NCBI GenBank assembly: GCA_034406715.1
Contig: CP137874.1
Location: 62,001-126,000, forward strand
Direction: 5' to 3'
Length of the DNA stretch: 64,000 bases
Origin: Rhodotorula mucilaginosa
Taxonomy: Eukaryota; Basidiomycota; Microbotryomycetes; Sporidiobolales; Sporidiobolaceae
Below, piece after piece: positions 35,770 through 45,985 of the stretch (within the stretch, counting starts at the first letter, position 1; every line of letters starts with the position of its first letter). The position numbers and the translations under genes were made by a program. Under the pieces are notes generated by a model. That model was not told the origin of the DNA, did not search any database, and worked only from the letters and a program-made list of their open reading frames with translations.

Positions 35770-37419
35770 TCAAGTCTGCGCCGACTCCAAGTCTGTCGAC
35801 GCTTTCCGCGTCTTGAGCACCATTGGCCATAGCTAGTGCGGAACGATTTGTCAGTCTTGAACCAGAATGCAACCGAAGGCGGGCGTTCCAACCCACCCTG
35901 ACCGTACTGTCTTCCGCCGCAACCAGGGCGTCCCCGAAAAGTTCAAAGCCTCCCGACAGGTACATCGGGATTCTCTCTGCAGCTTCGGATCAGTATACAC
36001 ATACCCAGCGTCTTTGCGTTGCATGTTTGGTTTACCTTCTTCCGCCTCAAGCACGACTGGCAGGCCCTCCGAAGCCGCCTGCTTTATGACCGAGTGCACC
36101 AAGCGTTTACCGACTCCCGCGCCTTGCGCAGCCGGATCGACGGAGACGGCCAGCAAGGCTGCGTTGAATAAGATCAGCTGAGCAAGTTCCTGACCCCTGT
36201 GAGACAAGGACAAAATGGCGGCATGACGCACTCCAACGCATGAAAGGGATGCTCTGCGCGTGTCGCATCAGCATGGCATCGAAATCGCGTTTGCGGACCG
36301 GATCAAATCCAGCCGGGATGGGATACTCCTGCTGAGTGCTTGTCACAGGAGGCCAGTCCTTTGCTGCCGGTTGGCGCACGCTCCATACGAAACCGAGCAC
36401 CTGGTCGCCTTGACGCGCGACCGTCATGACCGAATTACCGCGATATTGTCCTTGTGCATCCTCAATTACCTTGGCCCAATGACACTGGTAGGATTCCTCA
36501 AGCACGGCCGGGTCAACGCTTGTACAGAGATACCTTGTGACTGGCATGGGGGCGAAGGCGCGGCGATGAATCGGAGCGAGGACCGCAAGGTCTCGGACCG
36601 TCGCAGGAACGAGTTCGAGGGGTTTCCTGAGCGTTGGATACAGCTGAAAGCGCAAGGTGTAAGCTGACGGTCACGGAACAACAACAGGTGGTATGAAAGG
36701 CGCACCGCAAGCTTGGGATCGGAAGCAGCGCGATGAGGCTCGCCATGCTGACGAAAGCCAAACCGTCGGTACAAAGACAAGGCTTCTGTACATATACCAT
36801 ACATCAGCAACAGCCTCGGATTGCACTACCTGGCTGTTGCGCGTACCGGGCGACGCCCTGAGATACACAGCGACGCCCAGGTCGTCTGCTTGACGGCAGA
36901 CATGACGCAGCAAAGTCGACCCGACGCGAGCACCTTGCACTCCCGGGTCAACCGCAAGCATATCAATCCCTGTGAAGAGTAGGCAGATGAGCGCAAGAGT
37001 CGCAAAGGGGTAGCGAGGGGGATAGAAGCCTCACGGAAATGTGGTTCGAGGAGCTCCTTCTCGGGCACCTCAAGCAGCTCTTTTGCGAGGTTGATTTCCG
37101 ATCCAGGCGGGTAGTGACCGTCTTGCGACCAGATCGAGGTAGCATTGCCAGCTTTTTGCTCGGCATGTGTGTCCGCATCCTTTGGCGTCGTCCAGCGGGC
37201 AAAGCCAACCATTTTCCCGTCGCGCGTCGCTTTGACCATCTTGCAACGAGGGTCCTGCAAGGCGGAGCGGGCTTGCACTGCAAGGAATTGAACATGGGTA
37301 GCCGAATCGACCTTGCCAAAGATCCTCTGGTGAAAGAGCGAGGACGAGAACGCTCGCAAGACGAGGCGAGCAAGTTCCTTGTGTTCCTCGTCCGTGACGG
37401 GGGCGATGACGGCGGCCAT
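35770..37419 (-). CDS. Double-domain GNAT acetyltransferase, copy 1
   Basis: Reading from ATG 37419 (MAAVIAPVTDEEHKELARLV). First domain: LRAFSSSLFHQRIFG, GKMVGFARWTTP, LAVDPGVQGARVGSTLLRH, then EALSLYRRFGFRQHGEP. The exon ends DPKLA, and after a short intron the frame continues LYPTLRKPLELVPATVRDLA. The second domain has HRRAFAPMPVTRYL, QVLGFVWSVRQPAAKDW, VSVDPAAQGAGVGKRLVHS and IPMYLSGGFELFGDALVAAE. The last exon reads LWPMVLKTRKASTDLESAQT with TGA at 35772-35770, parallel to the LWPMVF... ending of copy 2. Each domain keeps a QGxxVG acetyl-CoA loop. I see no signal peptide or membrane segment, so it is probably cytosolic. Function is unknown beyond the acetyltransferase fold. The copies are clearly related but well diverged, so the duplication is not recent. 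Confidence 0.75.
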
Positions 37420-37779
37420 GGTCCCTGTAGGTCGAGCAGGTTTTAGTGTGCTAGAGTGTTTCCAGTAGTCTGCTGGACTACTTCAAAGGTAGACGTGTGA
37501 GGAAGAGAGAGAGAGAGAGAGCAAACGAACGAGCCGGGACCGCTTTGTGAGAGCCGACTCGACTCCGCGGAGAGGCGGTGCAGTCAGTCGTCACCGTCCT
37601 TGATTCAGCCGGACTGATTTTTTGCTCATTTTGGTAGAAGCGGGGGAATGGAAAAGCAGGGGTGACTGCAGCTCATTGCATGGCGATGAAGAGGAGAAGC
37701 GGCAGCGGCAGGATTGGGCGGGGCCGCCGAAGGGTTGCAGAACCTGAATAGCGCCGCAGACTGCCTTTTAAAGCCAGCC
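37420..37779. promoter_or_regulatory. Divergent region upstream of GNAT copy 1
   Basis: 360 bp. Contains a GA dinucleotide repeat at about 37504-37521, and on the other side a TTTTAAAG element shortly before the ATG at 37780. Confidence 0.4.
37504..37521. repeat. GA microsatellite
   Basis: About nine GA units in the 5' flank of the GNAT copy 1 gene. GA tracts often occur in fungal promoters or 5' UTRs. Confidence 0.9.
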
Positions 37780-38125
37780 ATGTTCTCTCTCACAACATGC
37801 TTGCTGCACACCCTGCGGCGACCTCGAAGCTCGGAGGGAAAAGAGCGTGGTGGCAAAAGATCTTCCACCGCGGCGCTCTCAAGCTCGAGCCTCGAGCTCG
37901 TCGGCAAGGTATATTGCAGATGGCCCACGCTCGTTGTTGACCTAAGTAACCCTGCAGTGCTTCGCGTTCCTCAAGCTGCCTCTATAGAAGATTTCACGCC
38001 GCTTCTCAAAGAAGATGCGCAGCTGGAGTTCCCACTCGATCTCGTCTCCATCATTTCTCCTGGGCGCGATCGTCTGTTACTTGCCCGGCGGAGGACAGGG
38101 GCTGGTGAACACGACCGCAGCCTGA
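37780..38125 (+). CDS. Possible small basic membrane protein
   Basis: Candidate two-exon gene. ATG 37780 opens MFSLTTCLLHTLRRPRSS through SSSSLELVGK to a GTATAT donor. A 79-nt intron ends CTATAG. The second exon then reads KISRRFSKKMRSWSSHS and closes with a hydrophobic stretch, SFLLGAIVCYLPGGGQGLVN, then TTAA and TGA at 38123-38125. The product is about 88 residues, basic, with one C-terminal membrane-like segment. A competing acceptor (CCCTGCAG) opens a different frame to 38160 that looks less protein-like. A TTTAAA box about 15 nt before the ATG could be the promoter. No family recognised. Confidence 0.35.
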
Positions 38126-38580
38126 CGGCAACGGTGCAAAAAAGCCCGCAGACGGTCTAACATTCGGCAGGCCGGCCAGTCCTGTCAGCGATAACCGCAA
38201 GTTGTGGCCGCAGTTTATTTCCCACAGATTCGGGTTTGATGCAGACTCGTCGAGTACAAGACTACAAGTTGTACATATGGTAGCTGGCCTCGTCGCGAGG
38301 CCTACAGGTGCGCCACGCATTCAAGGTTGGGGACCGTCGATCGGGCTTGCGTCATTTTGTGGTCCTTGAGAAGGTCAATTTGCATCGCGCGACGAGCGAT
38401 CGACGTCGACGTCGTTTTTCTTCCTGCAGCAGTCCAGCAGACGGAGATCCCCAGCGCTGTGGCTTTCTTTCCTGATCGTAGCTGCGCGACCCACTCGTCC
38501 TTGTGAGCTCCCAAGGCAGCGCACACGCCCTCCGCTCCAAGGAAGGCTCATCGTGGCTCTTCCCGCAGCTTCGACCGACC
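38126..38580. other. Intergenic region upstream of the CFEM gene
   Basis: 455 bp without a supported gene. Confidence 0.4.
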
Positions 38581-39833
38581 ATGTTCCCCACCGCCGCTCT
38601 CCTCCTTCCGCTTTTCGCTGCGGTGATCCCGCTTACGCAGGCGCAGCTCCCTGCCTCCGCGCCCCGATGCGCTCTCAACTGCTTCCAAATCAAAATCGCA
38701 GAGGCCCCGTTCCTCGCACCCGGCGTCGCAAATTCAGACATCGCAGGACTCTGCGCTACGCCCACCTGGTTCAGGGCGTACCAGGTCTGTATGCAGCAGA
38801 ACTGCGTGAGTCTTGGGGAGGACTTTAGCAGGAAGTGGGTCGAAAAGGGCACTCTTGCTGACCCGCTGGTCTCGACAGCCTAGCCCTAGCGACGTAGCGA
38901 ACGGGCTCACGACCGGCGAGCAAGTTTGTGCACAAGCACTACTCTCGGTCGGATGTAAGTTTGCCGCGGCGACTTCTGCGCTCCGATCCCAGAGACGATA
39001 TCTGACGGGATCGGTGACATCTTTCACACAGCGAGCTTTACTGCGCCTTCTTCCAGCGCTTCGGCCACGAGCGGTCAAGCGGCGGCGACCACGACCTCTG
39101 ACGGCGGGGCAGCATCTAGCGCCGCGTCGGCCACTTCCGCAGCTTCCAGTGCTGCCGCAGGTGGAGCGGCAGGCGGCATCTCCTCCGCCACGAGCGCGGT
39201 CTCTTCCGCCAGCAGCGCGGCTTCGGAAGCCGGCTCGAGCGTCTCTTCGGCCGCTAGCTCGGCGTCGAGCGCTGCGAGCGGAGCAGCCGAGTCGGCCTCA
39301 TCGGGCGCTTCTTCCGGAGTCAGCAGTGCCTCGTCCGCGGCCGAGTCGGGCGCGAGCAGCCTTTCCTCCGCCGCCTCGTCCGCAGCGAGCGACCTCAGTT
39401 CGGGCGCCTCGAGTGCAGCCTCTTCCGCCACGGGATCTGCCACCACCACTGGCAGCACCACCGACAGTGCCTTGCAGACTGGCAGCTCGACTTCGACGAA
39501 CGGCGCCAACACGGGTTCGTCGTCGTCCACCTCAATGGATGCCGCCGCGTCTTCCGCCTACGCTGCCTCACTCAGCTCGGTCGCTTCTCGCAACGTCGCC
39601 TCTATCCTGAGCGCTTCCGCCGCGGGACCAACCGCTTCGGGGGCCGGCTCTTCCAGCGTGCGTTTCTTTTTGTCTTCCAGCCGTGCTTTCTCCTTTCGCT
39701 CCGGACACTCGCATCTGACCATCTTTCTCTACGGACAAAACAGGGAGCTGTTTCACTCAGCGCTCCGACAGGCGCCTTTGCTTTCACCGCCCTCTTCGGC
39801 CTTGTCGTCGCGGCGCTCGCGGTGGCAAACTAG
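38581..39833 (+). CDS. CFEM-type secreted, probably GPI-anchored cell-wall protein
   Basis: Begins with a clear signal peptide (MFPTAALLLPLFAAVIPLT, cleavage near AQA/Q). A Cys-rich domain resembling CFEM follows: APRCALNCFQIKIAEAPF, IAGLCATPTWFRAYQVCMQQ, NC and EQVCAQALL. I count six of the usual eight cysteines, so it is a short or divergent CFEM. Then comes about 200 residues of Ser/Ala/Thr-rich sequence, likely heavily O-glycosylated. The C-terminus is a hydrophobic segment (FAFTALFGLVVAALAVA) preceded by small residues, as in GPI-attachment signals. CFEM proteins sit in fungal walls or membranes; some bind haem. Three introns, one inside the Cys domain and one near the end. The start is fixed by the signal peptide. 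Confidence 0.8.
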
Positions 39834-40231
39834 ACGATCTCTTAGACGTCCACCTTCAAGGGGAATCCGCTATCCCCATCACCCATCGCAGCGTTTCGCG
39901 CGAACCCCGACTATTTGCCTCAATAATTATCCTCCAGCATGCGCCGTATACTCGAAAACGCATCGCATCCCATGTAGCCTTTCGAAGTCTGAAAACAGAA
40001 ATTCCCGGAGTAAGTCGATCGGTCAATCTCAAGGTCCTCTGGCTCTTGATCTTTGCTTTGCATGGGCGCCTATAAGCGGAAGCATAGTTCGCATTTGACT
40101 CGTACGACTGTAGCTCTCTCTGTGGTAACTTAAGTTAGGGGAGAAGATTTTCACCGAACTTCCTCGGCGGCCCCACTTCGCTGCACACCTTTCTGCCTCG
40201 CTCCAACCTCGTCGTACGCTCGACTGCAAAC
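39834..40231. other. Intergenic region
   Basis: 398 bp between plus-strand genes; nothing beyond expected UTR and promoter sequence. Confidence 0.4.
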
Positions 40232-40707
40232 ATGTCCGAACCATCAGCGCACACGACCGCGCACGCTGACGACGCAGTCGCTCCCGCGCCGTCCGACAAG
40301 CCGGTCCTCGCGCTTCCTGCTCCTTCGGATGATGACCATGTCAAACTCGAAGTCGATGGCCAGGCCTTCTCGCTGTACGACAAGATGGGACCTACAGTGG
40401 TCAACACGGACGGGGTGAGTCTCCCATTCCCGCCCCGCCCGGAGAGACACTCCCCCGGTCGCGGCAGTGGTTGGAACACTATCGAAAGGTTTCCATGCTG
40501 CGTATACTGATCCTGTTGATCTGGCACTAGACACTATCCCGAATCGCCGATTGGGCTGAAAAGACCCCCGCGGAACGAGAACGGATCTTGCGCGTCCTCG
40601 GAAAGCGCAACATGCTTCGACTCGAACAGAAGAAAACGGAACTCGGAATCCGAGAGGACGGCGATGCGGTGCCGGCTTCAGAGGTGGCACCGACAGAAGG
40701 AGCATAA
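40232..40707 (+). CDS. Small conserved fungal protein
   Basis: Two exons join at GGG/ACA (GTGAGT donor near 40414, CACTAG acceptor near 40530). The product has about 118 residues, starting MSEPSAHTTAHADDAVAP. The core GTLSRIADWAEKTPAERE followed by RILRVLGKRNMLRL matches a short helical motif I know from many uncharacterised fungal proteins, placed as here after a small basic or acidic leader. No signal peptide or membrane segment. Function unknown. The stop is TAA at 40705-40707. Confidence 0.7.
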
Positions 40708-41731
40708 CACGCTGAGAACTGGACTTCCTCGACCGTCTGTACTCGCACCCCTTTCGTCCGTGAGCCCCAATTTTTCGCGACGTTGGTCCAAGCAAGATAT
40801 GCTGACGTCGTATGCGCAGACTCGACCAGTCTGTAGCCTTGTATCTACCGTTTGTCGCACAGAACTACCGTTACCGAATATCTGAGGGGCTGCCTACATC
40901 AACGCGAGCAGGACCTCCTCCGAGAACGTCAAGAAACCCGAAGACGGAGAACAGGTTTTCGAGCAGAAGCCTCCTTCGGTCGCAAATACTCCGCCAGCTT
41001 GACTGCACCAGTGCAAGATCTGTGGAGAGTGCCCTCGGCTAGTCCGCCGAAAGTTCATCAAGAGGCGGATTCTGCGCCTTTGCCTTCGGAAAGACTGCCG
41101 AAGACTTGGATTATCGGAGATGCTGGTCTGCACCGGAAGGGGGACGCTGGAAAGCGGGGTGTCCAGCGTTCGGCAGGTCGCGGCACTATCCCGATGGTAT
41201 CGCAAAGAGCGAAACTCCGTTCGAGACCAGCCAATAGTTGCAGCGTCAAGGCGCACTGCCACCTGGAGACTCTGGTCACTCGCGTCTTCTCTGCGTGCCT
41301 CTTCTGACAAGATGCAACAAGTTGACATAATCACTGCTAGAAGAGAAGAACGGAGGTGGTCGTCCGGAACGGGGGAGAAACACATCAAGGAGTCGGGGGC
41401 AGTGGCGAAACAAAGATCGGTCCCCAGAACATGCCGCTCTGTGCGACTCGGCTGTGCAACTCGGGAAGAGTACAAGGCGGCGCCACTCTCCTGCGACTGC
41501 GGAAGATGAGACGCAACTAATGACTGATTGAGAAAGATGAAAGGGAAAAAGGGGAAGAGGAAGGAAAGGCAGTCGGAACCAGGCAAGGAAGAATGTACAG
41601 CGAGGGAACTGAGTTTGGTGTAGCGTCCGTGGGGGTTTTGCGTCAGAGCGAGAGCGAAAAGGGGGGACGTGGATATGAGGTGGGGCGGCGCCAGAAGGCT
41701 TCTTTCTCTTGAGGGAGACGTCGTGGTCTCC
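40708..41731. other. 1-kb region without a convincing gene
   Basis: Long frames exist on both strands: 40852-41307 plus (YLRGCLHQREQDLLRER...), 40894-41586 minus, and a short one from ATG 40811 (MRRLDQSVALYLPFVAQNY). None has good splice sites linking it to others or any family match. It may be 3' flank of PP-Z, a non-coding RNA or a decayed gene. Confidence 0.3.
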
Positions 41732-43652
41732 TTACGACGGAGTCGAAGCGTTCGACGAACTCGACGAAAGCCGTCGTCGAGTCTTGGCGAGCTCGCGCTT
41801 GAGTTGGGCCGTGTCTAGCGGCTGCGAAACATCGGTGTGTCAGTCCGCAAACCTCGCGAGCGAGGACTCGAGTGATAGTGAGTCGAAAAGCGATACGGAC
41901 CTTGAGCAGCTCGAACGCGCAGAGTAGGTCTTCCGACACCGACATGACACTCCCGAAATTGTCAAACTCGCCGCAGTAATTCCTGCACGAGGTTTTGTTT
42001 TGCGTCCAGAGAGTCAGTAATAGTCCCCGGGAGATGGAGGAAGAGTGTCCTTACGGTGCGGAAAAGATCGTGACGAGAGTCCGCTCGTTCCAGAACTCGT
42101 AGCCGTCTAAAGGGAGGGAGGGAGCAGCGGGTCAGCACCCGGCAGCGAGATCACACGGGAGTTCGTCTCTTGCCAGCATGGTGTCCTCGTCAAGAAGAGC
42201 AGGCGCGGAGAACTCACCTTCGACGACCATATGTGCGCGACAGATCAAGTCAAAGTCGTACCGAGCCAAGAAGGCGCCAATGACGCTCTTGCCAAAGCAA
42301 TAACTGACTCCGCGCTCGTTGTCCTCCCAGTCGAGCGCCGTATCGGACGGGTCACTCCACAACAAGTCGTTCAGCAAGCCGTAATCGGGCACGTCGGTCG
42401 GGCGCGAGATCTTACGGATGTCGTCCATCGACGAGAGCGAGGGGGAGAGGCCGCCGTGGACGCAAAAGATTTTCGAGGCGACGACGGCCGCGATCGGGAG
42501 GCAGTTGAACACGTCGACGAACGTCTTCCAGATCTTGATGTTGCACCGCCGTTTGCACTCGTCGTAGAAGCCGTACACTGTGCGCGCAAACATCACTCTG
42601 GATCAGAACCACATCCCCATCGTCCGTAAGACGCGCAAGAACATGGAGACAAGAGGAGAGGAGAGCGCACCTCGGGTCACGTTGGCGCATTCGTGGTTGC
42701 CTCGGAGGAGGAAAAAGTTTTCGGGGTACTTGACCTTGTAGCACAGGAGGAGGAGGATCGTCTCGAGGGACTGCTTGCCTCGGTCGACGTAGTCCCCGAG
42801 GAAGAGGTAGTTGGCACTCGGCGGGAACCCGCACATCTCGAACAAGCGGATCAAGTCGCTGTACTGGCCGTGGACGTCGCCGACAATCTTGACCGGCGGC
42901 GAGAGTTCGATCAGGGTCGGTTGCGAGAGAAAGACTTCGCGCGCGGCTTGGCAGATGGCGGTGATTTCGGCGTTCTTGAGGCAGACGGATTTCGTCACTT
43001 TGCCAGAGTAGCCCGCGTCGAGCAACCGCGAGATCATGTCGTCAATGTCGAACGTCTGCTGCCGTCCGCCCGCCGCCGTCGCTCCTGCTCCCATCCCGGC
43101 TGAACCTGAACTTGCGCTGCTGACGAGCCCACCACCACCACCACTTGCTCCACCGGGCGCAGTTGTCGGCGAAGTCGACAGGAGTCCGATCGGGCCGCTG
43201 CTACTGCTACTGCTCGCGGCGACGGGCGTCGTGGAGGAAGAAGAAGGTGTCGTAGAAGCAGCTGCCGCCGTCGTCGGCGGCGGCGGTGTTGCTCCGATCG
43301 GGTTCGAGAGGATGGTCTGCGTCGTGGTCGGGGAGACGTCGCTGATCGAGTTCGAAGGGGTGAGGGAGCCTTGCTGCTGTTGTTGACTCGACGAGCTGGT
43401 CGGTATCCGTGCGAGCTGCGCCGTCGCGGTCGTCGACGACCTGGACCGGGACGGGCCGAGAGCCGCACCACCACCACCGCCTGCTCCATTCAGATCTGCA
43501 TCTGCTGCGCTCGCCGAGGACGCCGACGGCGGTGCTGCCGAGTCTGCTCCTGCTGGTGGTTTCCTGTCGGCGGCCGCCTGCTGTGCCGCTGCGGCTGCCT
43601 GCGCCTGCGCCTTCTTGCTAGCCTTTTTGTCCTTGGATGCCGAGTTGCCCAT
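41732..43652 (-). CDS. PPZ1: PP-Z type serine/threonine phosphatase
   Basis: ATG 43652 gives [16 protein letters not shown], a classic N-myristoylation start with a basic patch. About 200 residues of Ala/Ser/Pro/Thr-rich sequence follow. Then comes a PP1-like catalytic domain: [77 protein letters not shown] and [12 protein letters not shown]. All metal-ligand and catalytic Asp/His/Asn/Arg residues are visible. The long myristoylated N-terminus and the terminal extension ([14 protein letters not shown] then SSSNASTPS) mark the fungal-specific Z family. In yeast these phosphatases control K+ transport and salt tolerance and are inhibited by Hal3. Five or more introns interrupt the catalytic half. 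The stop is TAA at 41734-41732. Confidence 0.93.
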
Positions 43653-44372
43653 CGAAGAGCGGGCGTTTCACTTCGAGCCTGCTGCTTTGCCGAGTAGTAT
43701 ATGTGTCCGTGCTCTTGTGCAGTACTCGGGGTTTACTCTTCAGGGCGACGGTCGAGCGTGAGCGCGTGCGTGAGCGTGTGCGTGATCGGGGAGACGGCGA
43801 CGACGAGTGGAGAAAGCGACGACGACGACAACTCCGAGGCGAGAGATGTGCGCGGAACAAAGTTGTGCTGTGCTTCGAGTCTATGGTCCCTGCAGGTGTA
43901 TGTATACCCCGCTCAAGTGGACGCTGCACCGATCGCACAAGAGAGAACTCGCCGCAGTCGGAGTCGAGACGTCGACCCCCTCCTCCACCTGCCAAGCATC
44001 TTTAGTTCGAACCCCTTGCCGACCCCCCGAGTCCTTAACATCGCCAGCAAGTATAATATCTCTCCTCGCTGTAGTCCGGCTCGAGATTCGCTCGTCGAGG
44101 GGCGCCGACTTCCCGCAGCTCCGGCGGGTCATCATCATCTCTTCGCACAGCCGTGACCCCCCCCCCCCCCCCCAGCCGCGGCCGTACTCTACGACTCTCC
44201 TCTCATCGAAAGGCTCGCACGCATCCACGTCGGGAAAGGGAAAAAAAGAACCTGATCTCTTTAATGCACCTCGCATCACCACCACCACCACCGCCCATCT
44301 CTCGAAGATACTCGAGGTTCCTCCTTCTCGCCGGCTCACAACCGCAACAAGACGAACGAGCAAAAAATTGGT
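43653..44372. promoter_or_regulatory. Upstream region of PP-Z gene
   Basis: 720 bp between two minus-strand genes. Contains a run of 17 C (44157-44173) and a short (CAC)n stretch near 44276-44293. No supported gene. Confidence 0.45.
44157..44173 (+). repeat. Poly-C tract (17 C)
   Basis: Uninterrupted C run between GTGA and AGCCGCGG in the PP-Z upstream region. It is G-rich on the PP-Z sense strand. Confidence 0.9.
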
Positions 44373-45758
44373 TTACTCGTCGGCGCCCTCGATCGGGATG
44401 TTGACCTGCATGAACGAGAGCAGAGCGGGGGGGCACCGTCAGGGAAAGGAAAGCGCCCCAAGACGAGACTGGGGAATAGCGACAACGGAACTCACGCGCG
44501 GGTTGTAGAAAGGAGTGTACGGGCCCTGCGCGAACGACGAATCAAGGGAGAGGGGGTTAGTCGGCTGTGCAACGAGCGCAGGCGGGGGGAAGCGCGTTGT
44601 CAAGAGCATCGCGAGGCGTACCCAAGGCAAGTCCTGCAAAGAGCGGAGGCAAGCTGGTCAGTCTCTCTTGCACACGAGACCGTCTGCGCAAGACATGGCT
44701 GTCTCGGCCGGAGCTTACCTTCTCGCGCTTGTTGAAGTCTGTGCGATTTGTGAGCAAAGGCAAGGGTCAGTGAACCTGTTCCCGGCGAATACACCGAAAC
44801 CCCGGAAAAAGACCCGAGAGTATGCCGCCACATGACGCACAGGGCTGCCAAAAAGAACAGAAGCACTCGAGTCAGTATGAGTATGCTGTCGGGTGGAGAT
44901 AATCGATTTGAGGGTGATTCCGGACGCACGTAGACGATACGCTCCGGGAGCTCGCCGCCGTTCTCCTCCTTCATGTGCTCAATGTGAGCCTCGTGCTCGG
45001 CAGCGAGGTTCTTGGCGTTCAGGAGCGCGATAATGACTGGCGGTCGGGGCCGGGTTCGTCGAGGGGAGATGAATGGTCAGTCTCGGTCGCGGAACTGATG
45101 TAGCGCGGGGATGCCTCCTGCTCCTCCTCCTCCTCCTTGATGGGCAGGGCGTTGACCCGCAAGCAAGTCCCTCCCCACTGTTGACGAGACCGCGGCAATC
45201 GATTCCCCCCTCCACCTCCTCCAAACTCTCCCTTTCCCCGGATCCCGAGCTCGTGGAAGCTGTGCGTGACGCGTTGACTCACTCGCCGGGAAAGCGACAT
45301 AGTAGCTGTCGCGCGGAGCAGGTCTATGCGTCAGTACCTTGCCAAGGGAAGAGTCCCGAAGGTTGCTTGACCTGAGAGAGGGGTCATCGTAGCTGCCCGT
45401 CCTCCTGCTGGCCATACTCGACGGGGTGCCATACCGCAACCAATCAGGCATGGATCACTGCCGGTCCAACACCGCGTGCGAGTCGGGAGACGTGACCCCG
45501 TCCCCTTCACATCCTCGCCTCGCCTCTCCGCACCAACAGCAGCGCGGCTCGAGCCGGCCCGCTTGTAGCACCCTCCTAAGGAAGTTTGTGGAGGACTCAC
45601 GTAATCTTGCGCCAGAGCTCGGCCGACTGAGCGGCGTGGTGCTCGATCGCGAGCCGGGTCTGCTCAAACTCGGTCTTGGACGCCTGGCCCGGAGCGGCGG
45701 TCGCAAACAGGCGACGGCCGGCGGTGGCGCGGACAGCGGTACGGAGCGCGGAGAACAT
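44373..45758 (-). CDS. COX13: Cytochrome c oxidase subunit VIa
   Basis: A nuclear gene for the mitochondrial inner-membrane COX6A subunit of complex IV. Eight exons by my reading: 45758-45601 (158 nt), 45305-45283 (23), 45036-44930 (107), 44844-44841 (4), 44738-44719 (20), 44633-44622 (12), 44525-44496 (30) and 44405-44373 (33). They sum to 387 nt, 128 residues, the usual size. Product: a transit-like start (MFSALRTAVRATAGRRLF), EHHAAQSAELWRKITYYVAF, one membrane helix, AAEHEAHIEHMKEENGG, ELPERIVYPYFNKREK, DLPWGPYTPFYNPRVNIPIE, GADE. Each intron has GT-AG ends. The 4-nt exon (CCCT) is needed to keep frame and supplies the conserved YP before the PWG motif. Exons this small in a gene this short are striking. 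Confidence 0.9.
44841..44844 (-). other. 4-nt microexon of COX6A
   Basis: On the minus strand the context is TTTTTGGCAG / CCCT / GTGCGTCATG. The exon before ends GTC TAC in phase 0, and the exon after starts AC TTC AAC. Only insertion of these four bases gives TAC CCC TAC TTC and carries the frame on into NKREK-DLPWG. Confidence 0.8.
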
Positions 45759-45985
45759 GACGGGCAGTGTGTGCGGGTTCAAAGAGGTGGGCGCGGCCTT
45801 TCGGGATGGGGACGAGCCAATCGGCGGCGGCGGGGTCGACTCGCGTCGGTGAGAAAAGGCGGGTCTGTATTCACTATTTGTTATCTCAATACAACCACGC
45901 GAAATTCGCCTCGCCCCGAACTGTAGAGCTACCCAGTCAGGCTGCAGGACAACGGCATTGACAGTCCGATTGCCTGATCTTTGCA

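Noticed and set aside
40894-41586. A 230-codon minus-strand frame
   Set aside because: Composition is Ser/Arg/Leu-rich, no motif, no introns in an intron-rich genome, and a competing plus-strand frame.
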